The notes under the pieces were generated by a model. The model was given only the letters and a program-made list of their open reading frames with translations. It was not told where the DNA came from and did not search any database. This document shows positions 1 to 10,646 of a DNA stretch of 64,000 nt, piece after piece; within the stretch, counting starts at the first letter, position 1, and each line of letters opens with the position of its first letter. The DNA lies in the NCBI GenBank assembly GCA_009733775.1, contig WOGZ01000013.1, forward strand, positions 124,001 through 188,000. The letters run 5' to 3'. This stretch comes from Alectoria sarmentosa (Eukaryota > Ascomycota > Lecanoromycetes > Lecanorales > Parmeliaceae). The position numbers were made by a program, and so were the translations under genes.

Positions 1-1069
1 CAACGTTTTGATCCCAAGCAGCACCTCCATCAATTCCGTCGCATAGTCTTGTTTCCGATCCATGGTCCAACGATACAACAGTACTCGTCCTCAAGCGTGC
101 TATGCCATTCGTTATGGCGTTGACCGTGCGCCCAGCCACCATCCGCCACGGTCACCACTCCTTCTTCCAACGGTAAGATGCGTAGCTGGTAGAGCTGCCT
201 ATCTAAGCGACAAGTTGTGCGCGTGATCCCTTGAACCGAATGGAAAAACAGTCGTAGTCTCTACCATTGAGTGATGTCGACTCCCATCTTGGGCTGAATC
301 TACCCATGGGACTTATCAGGCTGCTCGAATGAATCTGGATCTGTTGCGTAGACGCGTTCTTTGGCCTGCGTCTCAGATATTCGTGCAAAGCGCAGAGTGG
401 TATTATTAGAAGACTTGTTTCTGTAGATGTGAATCAAGTAACCACCAGTAACATAATCGAAAATTTTGTTTCCGACTTCCGCAGGCGACGGGATGAGTGG
501 GAATGATGCATTATGTCCAGAGATATCTTGATAATTAGTCGAGTTGCAGCAGCAATATTGTCGACAGCCTCTTGCATTGCTTGTTTTGCCGGATGCAAAA
601 GTTCAACCCTGCTTGACAAGTTCCTGTTGCGGAGCATCATGAGGGTGCATCGACAGCTGCATAACAGCGTACACGGCCATTGAGAAATTTGATATAGATT
701 CTGATGGTATACTGGCCACAGAAGTGCTCTGAATTCAGGCGGACCGATGTGATGGAACGGTCTTGATCCAGGAACAACATTGAGGCAAGTGATTATTTAC
801 TTGCCTCGATATATCATTCATGAAGATATCGGACAAAGCGAGCGTAGGCATATTGGTGTTCAGCAGACAGCCGGGGGACGACAACAATAGTATGTAGATG
901 GATTAGCCCAAAGAAGTACGCTTATTGAACTTGCCAAATTGTCTTAATATGTGGGGCTTGACCCATATTTACCAGACACTTCGAGTTTCATACTCCATGC
1001 AATGCTTATGGTACACTCGACTTCCACCCTTCATCTCTTCTCCCGTCTAAACCAGCCACAACTCCAGTA
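1..1069. other. no supported gene at left edge
   Basis: Only short, uncorroborated reading frames are present (the longest about 68 codons). None shows a recognisable motif, a signal peptide or fungal-type splice sites joining it to a longer frame. The stretch also serves as the 3' flank of the MGM101 gene to its right. Confidence 0.5.
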
Positions 1070-2066
1070 TCAAGACCCATACTTCATCTCTTTGAAAGGA
1101 TATTTGATCGTGTCATCCTTCCTCAAGTACATCTTCTTCCGCTTCTTTGTGACCTGGTGCTCCACAAAAACTTCCTTCACATGCTGTGCCGTAAATTTCC
1201 GAATGAACCTTGGATCCCATAGCTCGCTCGCTACCCCAAGGTCTTTACAGCAGCGTCTTAGAGCAGTAGACTTGCATCCCTCAACTGCGGTGGGAATGCC
1301 TTCAGGCGAGAAGTAGTCTTGCTCGCCACGAGCGACGGACACAAGCCTGCGACGAAGGGGATTAGTAGAGGTTCTGGATGCGGTAGACTTTCACTAAAGG
1401 AATAAGGACTTGCCTTCCCAGAGCAACAAGAGCATACTCTCTTGTCACCGCCTTCGCTGTCACGATCGTCTCTCCTCTAGGAGCCAAGCCCCATCCTCCT
1501 GGCCCAAATGCCTGATTCAAGATCCTTCTATATTTGATCTCTGGAAGATATATGATTCCATCCGGCTTAACCTCGATCTCATCTGGCTCTATAGGCGCAA
1601 GCAGCGCTTTAGCGGCCTCGGGCGAGAAAGCTTCCGTGGAGAGACCGTGGAATGAACGCGTCCAGTCGACTTGGCGAACGCCTTCGTCTAAATAAATGTT
1701 ATGGTCGTTGAGGCCAGAAGTCAGATCGGGTGTGTCGGGCGATATTGTTTCTGGGGATTGAGGTGACTGGGCATCAAGAGAGGTGGGTTTTGAGGCTGGC
1801 GAAGCAGCTTCTTGTTGCGCTCGGTAGACCCTCGTTGTGGCAAACGCTCGTCTGGTCTCAGCGTGCCTTGCAGATTGTGGTGCAGCGTTTTCTCTGCTAG
1901 AGTGGAGAGAGTTCGAGGTTTCGCGTAGGGGGCTGGAGAAGTCTTGCGGTAGGTGACGAGGCTTGCCTCTTCTTGGGAGTGCTGTTGTGAAGCTGACGGA
2001 AAAAATGCGTGACGTCCTTGATATCTGTAGACACCAGGAAGCCTTTTGGAGGGTGAGGGTAGCCAT
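1070..2066 (-). CDS. MGM101: mitochondrial genome maintenance protein Mgm101
   Basis: Two exons, complement(1070..1346, 1414..2066), 309 aa. Mgm101 is a Rad52-like single-strand DNA binding and annealing protein of mitochondrial nucleoids, needed for mtDNA recombination and repair. Residues 1-70 look like a mitochondrial presequence: rich in Arg, Ser and Leu, with almost no acidic residues. They are followed by a disordered linker. The conserved core starts near residue 122 (NIYLDEGVRQVDW) and runs through GRLVSVARGEQDYF, the TEGCKS-like VEGCKSTALRRCCKDLG and SELWDPRFI to a Lys-rich end. The ATG at 2066 is chosen because it has a strong context (CCCATGG) and opens the presequence. The frame is open further upstream but without a good ATG. 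The intron (1347-1413, 67 nt) has a GC donor, AG|GCAAGT, a TACTAAT branch site and a CAG acceptor. Only this splice restores the family sequence GRLVSVARGE. COA4 lies upstream on the same strand. Confidence 0.93.
1347..1413 (-). other. GC-AG intron of MGM101
   Basis: Donor AG|GCAAGT at 1413, branch-like TACTAATCC near 1360 and acceptor GCAG ending at 1347. Using the neighbouring GT (CAA|GTCCTT) would shift the frame. The GC donor gives the conserved Mgm101 sequence across the junction. Confidence 0.85.
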
Positions 2067-2340
2067 GGGATGAGTTTTGAAGACGGAGGCTAGAGTTTGA
2101 GGTTGAAGAAAGTCGAGCTTGAACCCTGTCTTGGCACACGCCAAGCCTTTCTGGGACGGGTGGCAAATCTGCAGAAATCTGATCACATGATGCGCTCTTG
2201 AACGCCGGCAGACATATACTCGGAAGGGACTTTCGATCTATTCATTGAGGAAAAGGATTTGATTCTAAAAGTGAGGCGGTGTGAGTCTCGCCAGTCACCG
2301 TCGATCTGGTTGTATCGAAGCCCACCACGACGAATCCGCC

Positions 2341-2793
2341 TTATGCGTGCTTCGTCTCCGTCCTCTGATCGTTCCCCTGCCTCTTCCAGCATTCTCTGAA
2401 ATTCTCCATCTATTTGTATACGAGCTGGGTCAGCAAATTTCTTCGAAGACTCCTCTCTGGCTGGGTGATTGTAACTCTCAGATGAAAGGCTGCTAAAGCG
2501 GCAGAAAGATTTACCTCCTTCCCGCAGGTCCTCCAGTCCTTCTTATCGAAGTAGCAGTCGTTCATTTTTGTTTGTTCAGCTCGAAAAAGTCAGCGACCAG
2601 GGCAACGTATAGTGGGGGGGAGTCAGATCGCATCTGGGTTACCTGAACAACCTGTGCTGAATATTCTCTTGTCCCTAACGGTCACAGTGAGTGTTAGAGC
2701 CTTGGATCTCTAGATCTTCAATACTTACCACTCATCTGGCTCGTCATCGTCTTCTGTCCCCTGCGTCTCTTTGGCCTTTTCGGAGCTTGACAT
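2341..2793 (-). CDS. COA4: twin CX9C protein, cytochrome c oxidase assembly factor Coa4/Cmc3
   Basis: Four exons, complement(2341..2409, 2515..2579, 2643..2674, 2730..2793), about 76 aa. Coa4 (yeast Cmc3) is a small intermembrane-space protein, imported by the Mia40 disulfide relay, that helps assemble cytochrome c oxidase. The spliced product reads DEPDEWDKRIFSTGC, then four cysteines each separated by exactly nine residues: C-SAEQTKMND-C-YFDKKDWRT-C-GKEMENFRE-C. It ends WKRQGNDQRTETKHA. That spacing and the DW..C..EM..F..CW pattern are diagnostic of the family. Introns are 105, 63 and 55 nt. One problem remains: the only ATG (2793) is one base out of frame with DEPDEW, and the shift could sit at the GGG run at about 2760-2763, where a fourth G would restore MSSSEKAKETQG-TEDDDEPDEW. 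The start region is therefore uncertain, while the CX9C part is secure. It is divergent from BPL1. Confidence 0.85.
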
Positions 2794-2874
2794 CAGTCCC
2801 TTATCAATAGTGCTGCGGTTGAAGATTTAACTTTCAAGATCGGGAGGAAATCTTGGCTCAGTGATATCCGAACT
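2794..2874. promoter_or_regulatory. short divergent promoter COA4/BPL1
   Basis: Only 81 bp separate the divergent start codons of COA4 (2793, minus) and BPL1 (2875, plus), so both 5' leaders and core promoters must overlap. I see no clear TATA box. Confidence 0.5.
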
Positions 2875-5095
2875 ATGGCAACCACACGGATGAATGTACT
2901 AGTGTATTCAGGTAAGTTGCCGAATCGCTCTGCGATCTCCATCCATGTTACTAAGGATACAACTTCCTCTAGGTAATGGATGCACAGTCGAAGCTGTCCG
3001 ACATTGTGTCTACAGTCTCCGGCGCCTTTTATCACCCAACTATGCTGTCATCTCTGTTGATGGCAATGCTATAATCAAAGAGCCTTGGACCGCTTCATGC
3101 GCTCTGCTTGTCTTCCCTGGAGGTGCAGACCTAGGCTACTGTCGCACTCTGAATGGAGAGGGCAACCGCAGAATTAGCCAATACGTCGAAAGAGGCGGCT
3201 CATACATGGGATTTTGTGCCGGTGCATACTATGGGAGTAAGCGATGCGAATTCGAAGAAGGTAATAAAAAGCTCGAGGTCGTGGGTGACCGGGAACTTGC
3301 ATTCTATCCAGGAATCTGCAGGGGACTTGCATTTCCTGGCTTTGTCTACCACAGCGAAGAAGGTGCGAGAGCCGTTGAGCTCAAAGTTTCCAAGACTGGC
3401 CTGACCAAAGGGTCTTTGCCCGATGTTTTCAGATCATACTACAATGGAGGTGGTGTTTTCTTTGATGCCCCAAAATTTCGAGAGAAAGGCGTCGAGATCC
3501 TAGCCAGCTACACTCAGGACCTGAAGGTTGACCCCGGCAAAGGTACTGCGGCTGTAGTGTACTGCAAGGTCGGGGACGGAGCTACAGTGCTCTCATCTCC
3601 CCATCCAGAGTGAGTTGCAGACGTGCCAGCATGGGCTTCCCGCTTACTTCTCGCAAGATTTGCTGCCGTCAACCTCGATCGAGAGTCGGACGTAGATGGC
3701 TACGGCAAGGTCGTGCAAGCTTTAGCGGAAGACGATAAACACAGGACAGATTTTTTGAAGGCTTGCTTGCTGAAACTCGGCTTGAGAGTGAGCCAGGAGA
3801 CTACTGCGGTACCATCCCTTTCCCGACTTCATCTGTCTTCAATGCTTCCAAATGGGGCTTCAGAAATAATGGCTGGTCTGCAAGAAATTGTCTCTATTGC
3901 AGATGGCGAAGAGTACATCAAAGATGAGAATGATACCTTCCATTTGGAGAAGCCCTCTGCATGGTCACTTGGCTCCCTATCCAAGGCTCTGACTGGTGAA
4001 ACGAGCGAGAAGACTGACGATGATGGTGATGACGAGGATAGAATCATCGACTTTAACACCGTCGTCAAGCGTCTAGTTGTGCATGAAAAGGAGCCTCCAG
4101 CAAGCAAAGAGACACCATACTTTAACCACGATGCATTCTACGCCAACTTGAAACATTATGAAAGTAAGACTCAAGAAGCCAAGGATGGGTTTGGGAACAA
4201 TATATTGTACGGGGAAGTGGTCACAAGCACCAACACTATGCTCGAGAAGTATACCAGTCTCTGTGTTGCAAGCACCTTAAATCAAGGCTAAGCAAAATAG
4301 AAATACCGAAATACTTCGACGCCTTCCAGCTGGCTTCACCGCGACTGCTACCGTCCAAGTGGCCGGACGAGGTCGTGGCTCCAATGTTTGGGTCTCCCCT
4401 GCTGGGTCACTCATGTTCTCTACCGTCGTTCGCCATCCAGTCTCCTTGACTTCCCACGCTCCAGTCGTCTTTCTGCAATACCTCGCGGCATTGGCAATAG
4501 TGGAGGGCGTAAAGACGTATGACGTTGGTTACAAGGACATGCAGGTCAAATTGAAGTGGCCCAATGATATCTGTGAGATTTAGTGTTTTTCCCTGGCCAA
4601 CGTCTCGAACTAACAGACTTAGATGCCGTCGATCCCTCATCCAAAAATCTTGTCAAGATAGGCGGGATCTTGGTCAATTCTCACTACGATTCCTCCGAGT
4701 TCCTCTCCGTCATAGGCATCGGCCTCAATACCACCAATGCTGCTCCCACCACGTCGCTCAATGCACTCAAGCCTCCGTCGCCTTTCACGCTCGAGAAACT
4801 ACTGGCCCGTATTCTCACTACCCTCTCCGCGCTGTACAGCAAGTTCGTTCGCACTGGCTTCGACAAGTCGTTCGAGCAGATGTACTACAAGCATTGGTTG
4901 CACACAGATCAGATCGTGACGCTTGAGGCTGAAGGAGGTGTCAGAGCTCGCATCAAGGGCATAACGAGGGACTGGGGTTTGCTAATTGTGGAAGAGCTGG
5001 GCTGGGAGGATCGAGCTACGGGGAAGATATGGACGTTGCAAAGCGACAGTAACAGCTTTGACTTCTTCAAAGGTCTTCTAAAGCGTAAAGTTTAG
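2875..5095 (+). CDS. BPL1: biotin--[protein] ligase (holocarboxylase synthetase)
   Basis: Five exons, join(2875..2911, 2973..3609, 3658..4248, 4301..4572, 4617..5095), 671 aa, the usual length for fungal Bpl1. It makes biotinyl-AMP and transfers biotin to acetyl-CoA carboxylase and pyruvate carboxylase. The N-terminal half is the glutamine-amidotransferase-like domain (MNVLVYSGNGC, LLVFPGGADLGY, GFCAGAYYGS, HPEFAAVNLDRES). The C-terminal half is the catalytic domain: STNTMLEKN, the ATP-binding loop AGRGRGSNVW near residues 443-452, LKWPNDIY near 510, VKIGGILVNS and GIGLN. The C-terminal domain ends in DFFKGLL. Each of the four introns (61, 48, 52 and 44 nt) was placed so that the reading joins into the family sequence. 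The 44-nt intron is very short and the 48-nt one ends in AAG. The start ATG lies 81 bp from divergent COA4. Confidence 0.95.
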
Positions 5096-6044
5096 TTTTG
5101 GGAGCTCGAATTCCAATAGACTAGGTGCGAAATTGGCGAATGTCTGCTTCGTTCTCACTAAAAACTTCACTCATGGCTGCCAAATTTGGGAGGAACCTAA
5201 ACCGAAGTCCAATGCTAGATACTCTGTCAACTCACCCCTAGATCTTCGACGCAGAGTCCGTCTCTTGACACCCCTGCAGCTCTGGTCCATCAGCAGCCAA
5301 GACCCTCTTGGAAGAGCTTTGTTCTTTGGAGCTCGTTTGAAAAGGTAAGGTCTCTTATAAGGTTCTATGTTAGGTCAGTCACCTTGAAGTATTTGACTCG
5401 ACTTTCGGCTTTCGCGCCAATCCTTCGACATATCGGGGAAAAAAGTGCACTATGAATGCCTTCACAGAAATTCGGAATTTTCTGGGAAGACCACTCGCTG
5501 ACTTTGCATTCAATCGTGCCGCACACCTAGCTCCATTAGCGATTCCAGAGTCACGTTGGCGAAACGCTTGCCAAGGCGCTAATTGGTTCCTCGTGATAGA
5601 TGCCCCAAAAAGGAATGGTCAATGCCAAGATGGCATCGGCCTAAACTGCGTTGCGGACCCGCGGCCCATGACTTTCAGGGTCCAGCCCCTGGAGCGAAAT
5701 GCCGCGACGACGTTCAAATTCCAAAAAATGGATTTCAGATGCATCGTTAAGACGTAAAGTGGGCTCAAATGTTATGATTGGTGGCGGGGGTGATGGGGAG
5801 CAGTTCCCGGGTAGCGGAGACAGCATCTTCCAGCCGGGACATAATCTTCCGTTTCCAGAACAGCAGAAATCGCGTTGGCTGAATAACTCGTTTGGCCTTG
5901 CTACTGGAGCTCCTTACAAATCTCTACGAGATACCCTAAGGCCGAGATTGAGCTCTGCAGCATTAGAACATGAATGCTGAAGCTTCTCAATATTTACATG
6001 CAGCCCCACCGTCCTCCCCTACCCATCGATTGCCAGCAGCCAAG
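5096..6044. other. intergenic region BPL1 to oxidoreductase gene
   Basis: Nothing beyond shadow frames is supported. The reading frame of the next gene is open back to 5970, but the extra 25 residues there lack a good start context, so this is taken as 5' leader and promoter. Confidence 0.5.
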
Positions 6045-7365
6045 ATGTCGAGTCCTCACAACATCGTCATCCTAGGAGGCTCATACTCAGGACTTGCCGT
6101 TGCCCATGGCCTCCTCAAAGCTCTCCCGGGCCTCAAGTCACAAACGGGTAATTCCTTTAAAGTCACCATGATCGCCAATAGCACCCACTTCTGGTTCTCG
6201 GTCGGCGCCCCTCGTGCCATGTTCATACCCTACCCTAAAGATATCATGGATTCTTTCATTCCTATCGAGAAGGGCTTCAAGCAATACCCCGCTGGCCTTT
6301 TCGATTTTGTGCATGCAGAGATTACTGGCGTGGATACGGAGAAGAAGACCGTGCTCTACAAGTTGAAGAAGGAAAAAGAGGAGACCGCACCTGACACCAC
6401 TACCATTCCCTTCGACAGCCTTGTCATTGCAACCGGCTCTAAAGGTCCTAGCCCGCTCTACAGCTACCACGGATCGCACGCCCCCACGCTCGACGCCTAC
6501 AAAGATATCCAATCCCGCCTCCCCTCTGCCCAGAACATAATGATTGTTGGGGGAGGCACAGCGGGCACTGAGACAGCTGGAGAAATCGGCCATCTTCACG
6601 GCAAAAAGACCTCATCCCCCAAAGACATTACCATTCTTTCCGGCCACGAGCGTCTTCTCAAGGGCCTCCGTCCTTCCATTGGCCAGCGTGCGCAAGAATT
6701 CCTCCAAGGGATGGGTGTCAAGGTCGAACACAACCTCAAGCTCACAGATAGTAACGATCTCGGCAATGGCACCACCGAAGTCACTCTGAGTGATGGTTCA
6801 ACCCGCACCGTTGACATGCTGCTCGTCGCCACCGGCCGCAAGCCCGCCTCTTCATATCTTCCTTCCTCCCTGCTCGACGATCAAGGTCGCGTAATTTGTG
6901 ACGCCTACACCCGCGTCCCTTCGCTCAAGAATGTGTGGGTAACTGGTGATTTGGCACAGAACTCTCCAGGCGGTATCTTGTACATCCAATTTGCCTCACC
7001 CACTACCGTCGGCAACATTGTTGCTGAGCTGGGTGGGAAGGGCAAGATAAAAGAGTACAAACCTCTGACGACAAAGGAGACGCAGTTGGTGCCGGTAGGC
7101 CCAGATTATGGAGTCGGGGCGGCATTTGGGTGGTGGATTCCTAGTGCAGTGGTGAGGATGGTGAAGGGGAAGACTATGTTCTTTCCGACCGCTATCAAGG
7201 TACGTGATTTTGGAGCCATCACCCTATTTTCGAAACAAAATTTCGAGCACCAAGACGCGACTGGGCAGTATCACTTTGCAGGCGTGTTTCAAGGCTCGAA
7301 AACCCTCCTAAGATGGCAATGCTGACAGCCAATTCTTTATGCAGACTGTCATGGGTACTGCCTGA
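6045..7365 (+). CDS. FAD/NAD(P)-dependent oxidoreductase, AIFM2/FSP1-like
   Basis: Two exons, join(6045..7199, 7345..7365), 391 aa. It belongs to the pyridine-nucleotide disulfide oxidoreductase superfamily, the AIFM2/ferroptosis-suppressor/NDH-2-like group, which reduces quinones with NAD(P)H using FAD. An N-terminal Rossmann fold carries NIVILGGSYSGLAVA (FAD binding). A second dinucleotide fold has IMIVGGGTAGTETAGE, and the C-terminal FAD motif is NVWVTGDLAQ. ATG 6045 (CAAGATGTC) directly precedes the FAD fold, and no targeting peptide is visible. The coding frame would otherwise run to 7325 (ending LLRWQC). A donor CAAG|GTACGT at 7200 and an acceptor TTATGCAG at 7344 instead give a 6-codon last exon ending TVMGTA, which resembles family tails better. 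The 3' end is therefore an inference. The substrate is not predictable. Confidence 0.85.
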
Positions 7366-10300
7366 CGCAGCTGGCAGGGTTTTCGAAGTACTATCTCGCT
7401 TGCTGTTCTTGCATCATTGTTGGTGGGAATGGGCGCATCGCGATTGCGTGAAGGTGTGGCGGTCTCCGACTGTTTAGTCATTTGAAGCGTCTCCAATACC
7501 CAAACTTTACTTTAGTCATACTAGCCAAATATTTTAGTACACAGCTTCTCTGGAAGCATTCGATACGGCCAGCTTATCGACTTTGCATCGACCCTTTTAC
7601 AACTCTGATCTCTCCTTTAGCTCTTGGCTAGAATTTCACATCGCTAGGCACGTGGTCGAATGTCAACTCGTTGGCTTCGCTGAATGACGAAATTGAAAGA
7701 ATAATATTATCCGTGCACTCAGGTGCCTTCATTTACTAGATATCCTCAAAATTTTGCTGAAGCTTTTTTCAGCACTACCAAAGCAGTCCCGATTCTGAAA
7801 CCTCCAGCGTGGTATTCCTCCCACACATACCAGTTCTATCCTTCGACTCCGCCTCCATTGCCTGAGTCCCCTCCCTTTACCCCACAATCATGCCGTCAAA
7901 ATCTATGAAGCTGCCAGGTCGAAGAAATTTGATCTAACGCAATCGCGTAGCATTACTGGCCAACACTGGGACATCCACACTGGTCTTACCGTCCAGGAGA
8001 CGAAGAAATCACATGGTGAATACGGAGATACTATCCATGAGTCTCCTATGACACATTCTCACACGAGCGCCCAACCATGGAAAGGTAGGACTCGAGATTG
8101 CTGCTTGTAAATCGACAGCTATTGCCTTGGCTGAGGCCTAGCAGACATGTGTGAAAACCGACAAGATAAGCGCGCGATACTTCGGAGGTGCGGATGAAGT
8201 TATAAAGATCGTTAATGTATAGCTGCTAAATCATCACTATTAAGCCATTCGTAAAAGTCAAGCGAAGCTTCTCATGATGCCGACCACTCGACAATGCGGC
8301 GCTCACTCGGGCACGCGTTGTCAGAACCGGTGCCCCGAGCATTTGCTTACACGATATCTTGACCTGCTTATTGCAGAGCTTCGCTATCAGGCTTGGTAAT
8401 CTGAATAGTGCAAGGTCAACCTGGCGTCCTGCTTGGACGAGCTGGCCTGAAGGTGATATTATTTTCGATCGCTTCGCCCCCCAAATGGAGCTACCTGCTC
8501 CTGAGAATAAAAAGCACTGCCAAAGTACCTACCAGTGCGGATAACAAATGGTGCCCAACCATAGAGCCCCCACCTCTTCACCAGCAATTTCAGACACTCG
8601 GACCTATTCGCGTCTGAATGCTAGCTTTGTAATATGGATTTCGTCAATGGTGGCCTGGCAGCGTGTCAGCCGTTCTCCCTTAGTCCAAGAAGATGCATAG
8701 GAAAGATGAGCTTGAACGAGGAACAGGGCAGACGTCTTCTGTGCTGTCAATTAGGCTCCGCTGTCGAGGTACGTGGCAAGAACTCGGCGGATTTGATGCC
8801 CAAATCTCGCGTACGCGGAAATGCGTTCGATGATGGCACGATTGCTTTGGAATTTAGGTTTGGAACTAGACGTCGATTTCAAGTATTGGAGGAGGCAAAC
8901 AGTAATTACCTATCGGGACAAATTGGCGTTTAGTGTACGATTGAGAGTGCTAGTAATGAAGTGTACGCAACTCCAACATGCTCGAAGCCGCTTTGAAAGC
9001 AGTGCAGTGATGGCAATCATGCAGACTTTCCGGAAATCTTTTCCGCAAGATAATTCTGCTTGTCCGTCCGCATATGGCCATTATGAATCTCTCCAGGAGC
9101 TTCCGATCCCTTGTGTCTCACATTTTGATGCATGCATTACTCACACTGCAGTCCACACAGAGCAGATGCTGAGACAGATATTGTTGGACAGGGGACATCG
9201 TCGTCCTCTTTCTAGAGCAGCAATGATCTTAGACGTAGGACTGGTTCTCCGCAGTTAGAGGATCTTGGCATTGCTTTTCCTGACGGCGCCTGCCTTCTGG
9301 TCCTTGCATCGGCATGGTGGCCAGTCCCTGGTGTTCATATTGGCGTGTAGTATCTTGAACAGTGCTTTTGAGATCCTTGTAGCTGTTACAATTGGCTTTG
9401 ATCCGCCATGTAAGTGGCCTGGCTATTAATTCAGCTTCTCTGGAGCTCTCTGGGAGTGCTTCATTGAACCCCATGCCAGCGCTCGATTATCATATGGTCG
9501 GTGTCGCATGTGTGATTGGAGCCGCGTCGTGGTGGGGACACTATTGAGAGGAGCTGAGTTTTTCACAGACTACAGACTCTTCACTCTCCGCAGGAGACGT
9601 CGGTGTGAAAGAGGCTAGCTTTCAATGTCAGCAGAGGGTTCCCTGTCTGGCTATGAGGATTCGATGCTGGCGCAGGCCAATCCAGTGCGGGACCTGGAGT
9701 AGACGAGGGGTCAAGCAAGTATAAGAGTTGGGGGATGCGAAAGACGACGGCGCGGAGGATCGAGGAGGTAATGACAAATTGCTGAGAGGTATAGAGTCTG
9801 GCATTGAAGATCCAAATAAAATGACGAGAATTAGCAAACCGGGACCTATCTTCAGGGAATAGCTTTGAGGATGCACGCGAACTGTCGCACTCTTGATGGC
9901 CCTCAATTACCTGATTTTGACGAGCGAAGGGTACGAATACTATCAACGCTGAGACGACGCCAGCCACCCACAAAGAAGGAATTTCGTGCCAATTAGTAGA
10001 ATAAAAACCATGCCGACACTGCGGAGCAAAACAAGCAGGGCCATAGCAATACGTTTACCTTGTAGGTCTTCCTGGTATGCCAAGGTTTTCATGCGGTGTT
10101 GAAAAGTGGAGTTTTTAATCACTAATACATATATTAAAATAAGAGCACTACTTTTAATTGACAGGTCCACCGTTAGCTCAACAAATAGCGCACGGATTTT
10201 ACCAGATCCGCCATTGTGTGCTATGAGCTATGTTGGTGTGCGAAGACCGTTCGTTGATCCGTATAGATCTTCCTAGGGGATTAGCAAGGCCATTTTTTTG

Positions 10301-10646
10301 GGTTCTTTTTTGGGACAGCCTTGGTTCGATTCACGTTGCGATTTTTGCTCTCTTGCTTTTTTGCCTCTAATTTTCCTAGCGATTTGTTACGATTCGTGTT
10401 TCCTCGCTAATCTACAACAACACAGCCTGCAGGGACGAGCCAGATAAATATCACACCAAGCAGGTATTGATGGTCGCTATTTACGAAACTCATCGTCTTT
10501 ACGCTCAATAGTGCAATAACAGCCTTCTTTCTACGCCTACTTCTATCATACTTTACGACAAAACGGACACCATCATTATTACATTGATTGCTTCACGTAG
10601 GAAACACCGACGCCATCATGTTTCCCCGGAATACACTGTACTGTCC
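7366..10646. other. gene-poor stretch with possible decayed membrane-protein ORF
   Basis: About 3.3 kb without a convincing gene. Short frames at 8.4-9.3 kb have no recognisable motif and no start context. The one stretch with protein-like character is on the minus strand at 9581-10170 (listed separately). Confidence 0.4.
9581..10170 (-). pseudogene. possible remnant of an integral membrane protein gene
   Basis: Two overlapping minus-strand frames (10170-9943, then 9973-9581) together encode hydrophobic segments: a predicted helix around ALLVLLRSVGMVFILLIG, then GVVSALIVFVPFA, then ITSSILRAVVFRIPQLLYLL. A frame change between the first two lies near 9950-9970. No ATG opens the first frame (it begins at GTG) and no full-length product can be assembled with plausible splice sites. 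It may be a decayed gene or a chance frame. I do not recognise the family. Confidence 0.25.

Noticed and set aside
6138..6841. Minus-strand frames inside the oxidoreductase gene
   Set aside because: Shadows of a well-supported coding exon.
10321..10345. GGTTCGATTC, a tRNA B-box-like string
   Set aside because: No A box at the right distance, and no acceptor or anticodon stems could be formed.
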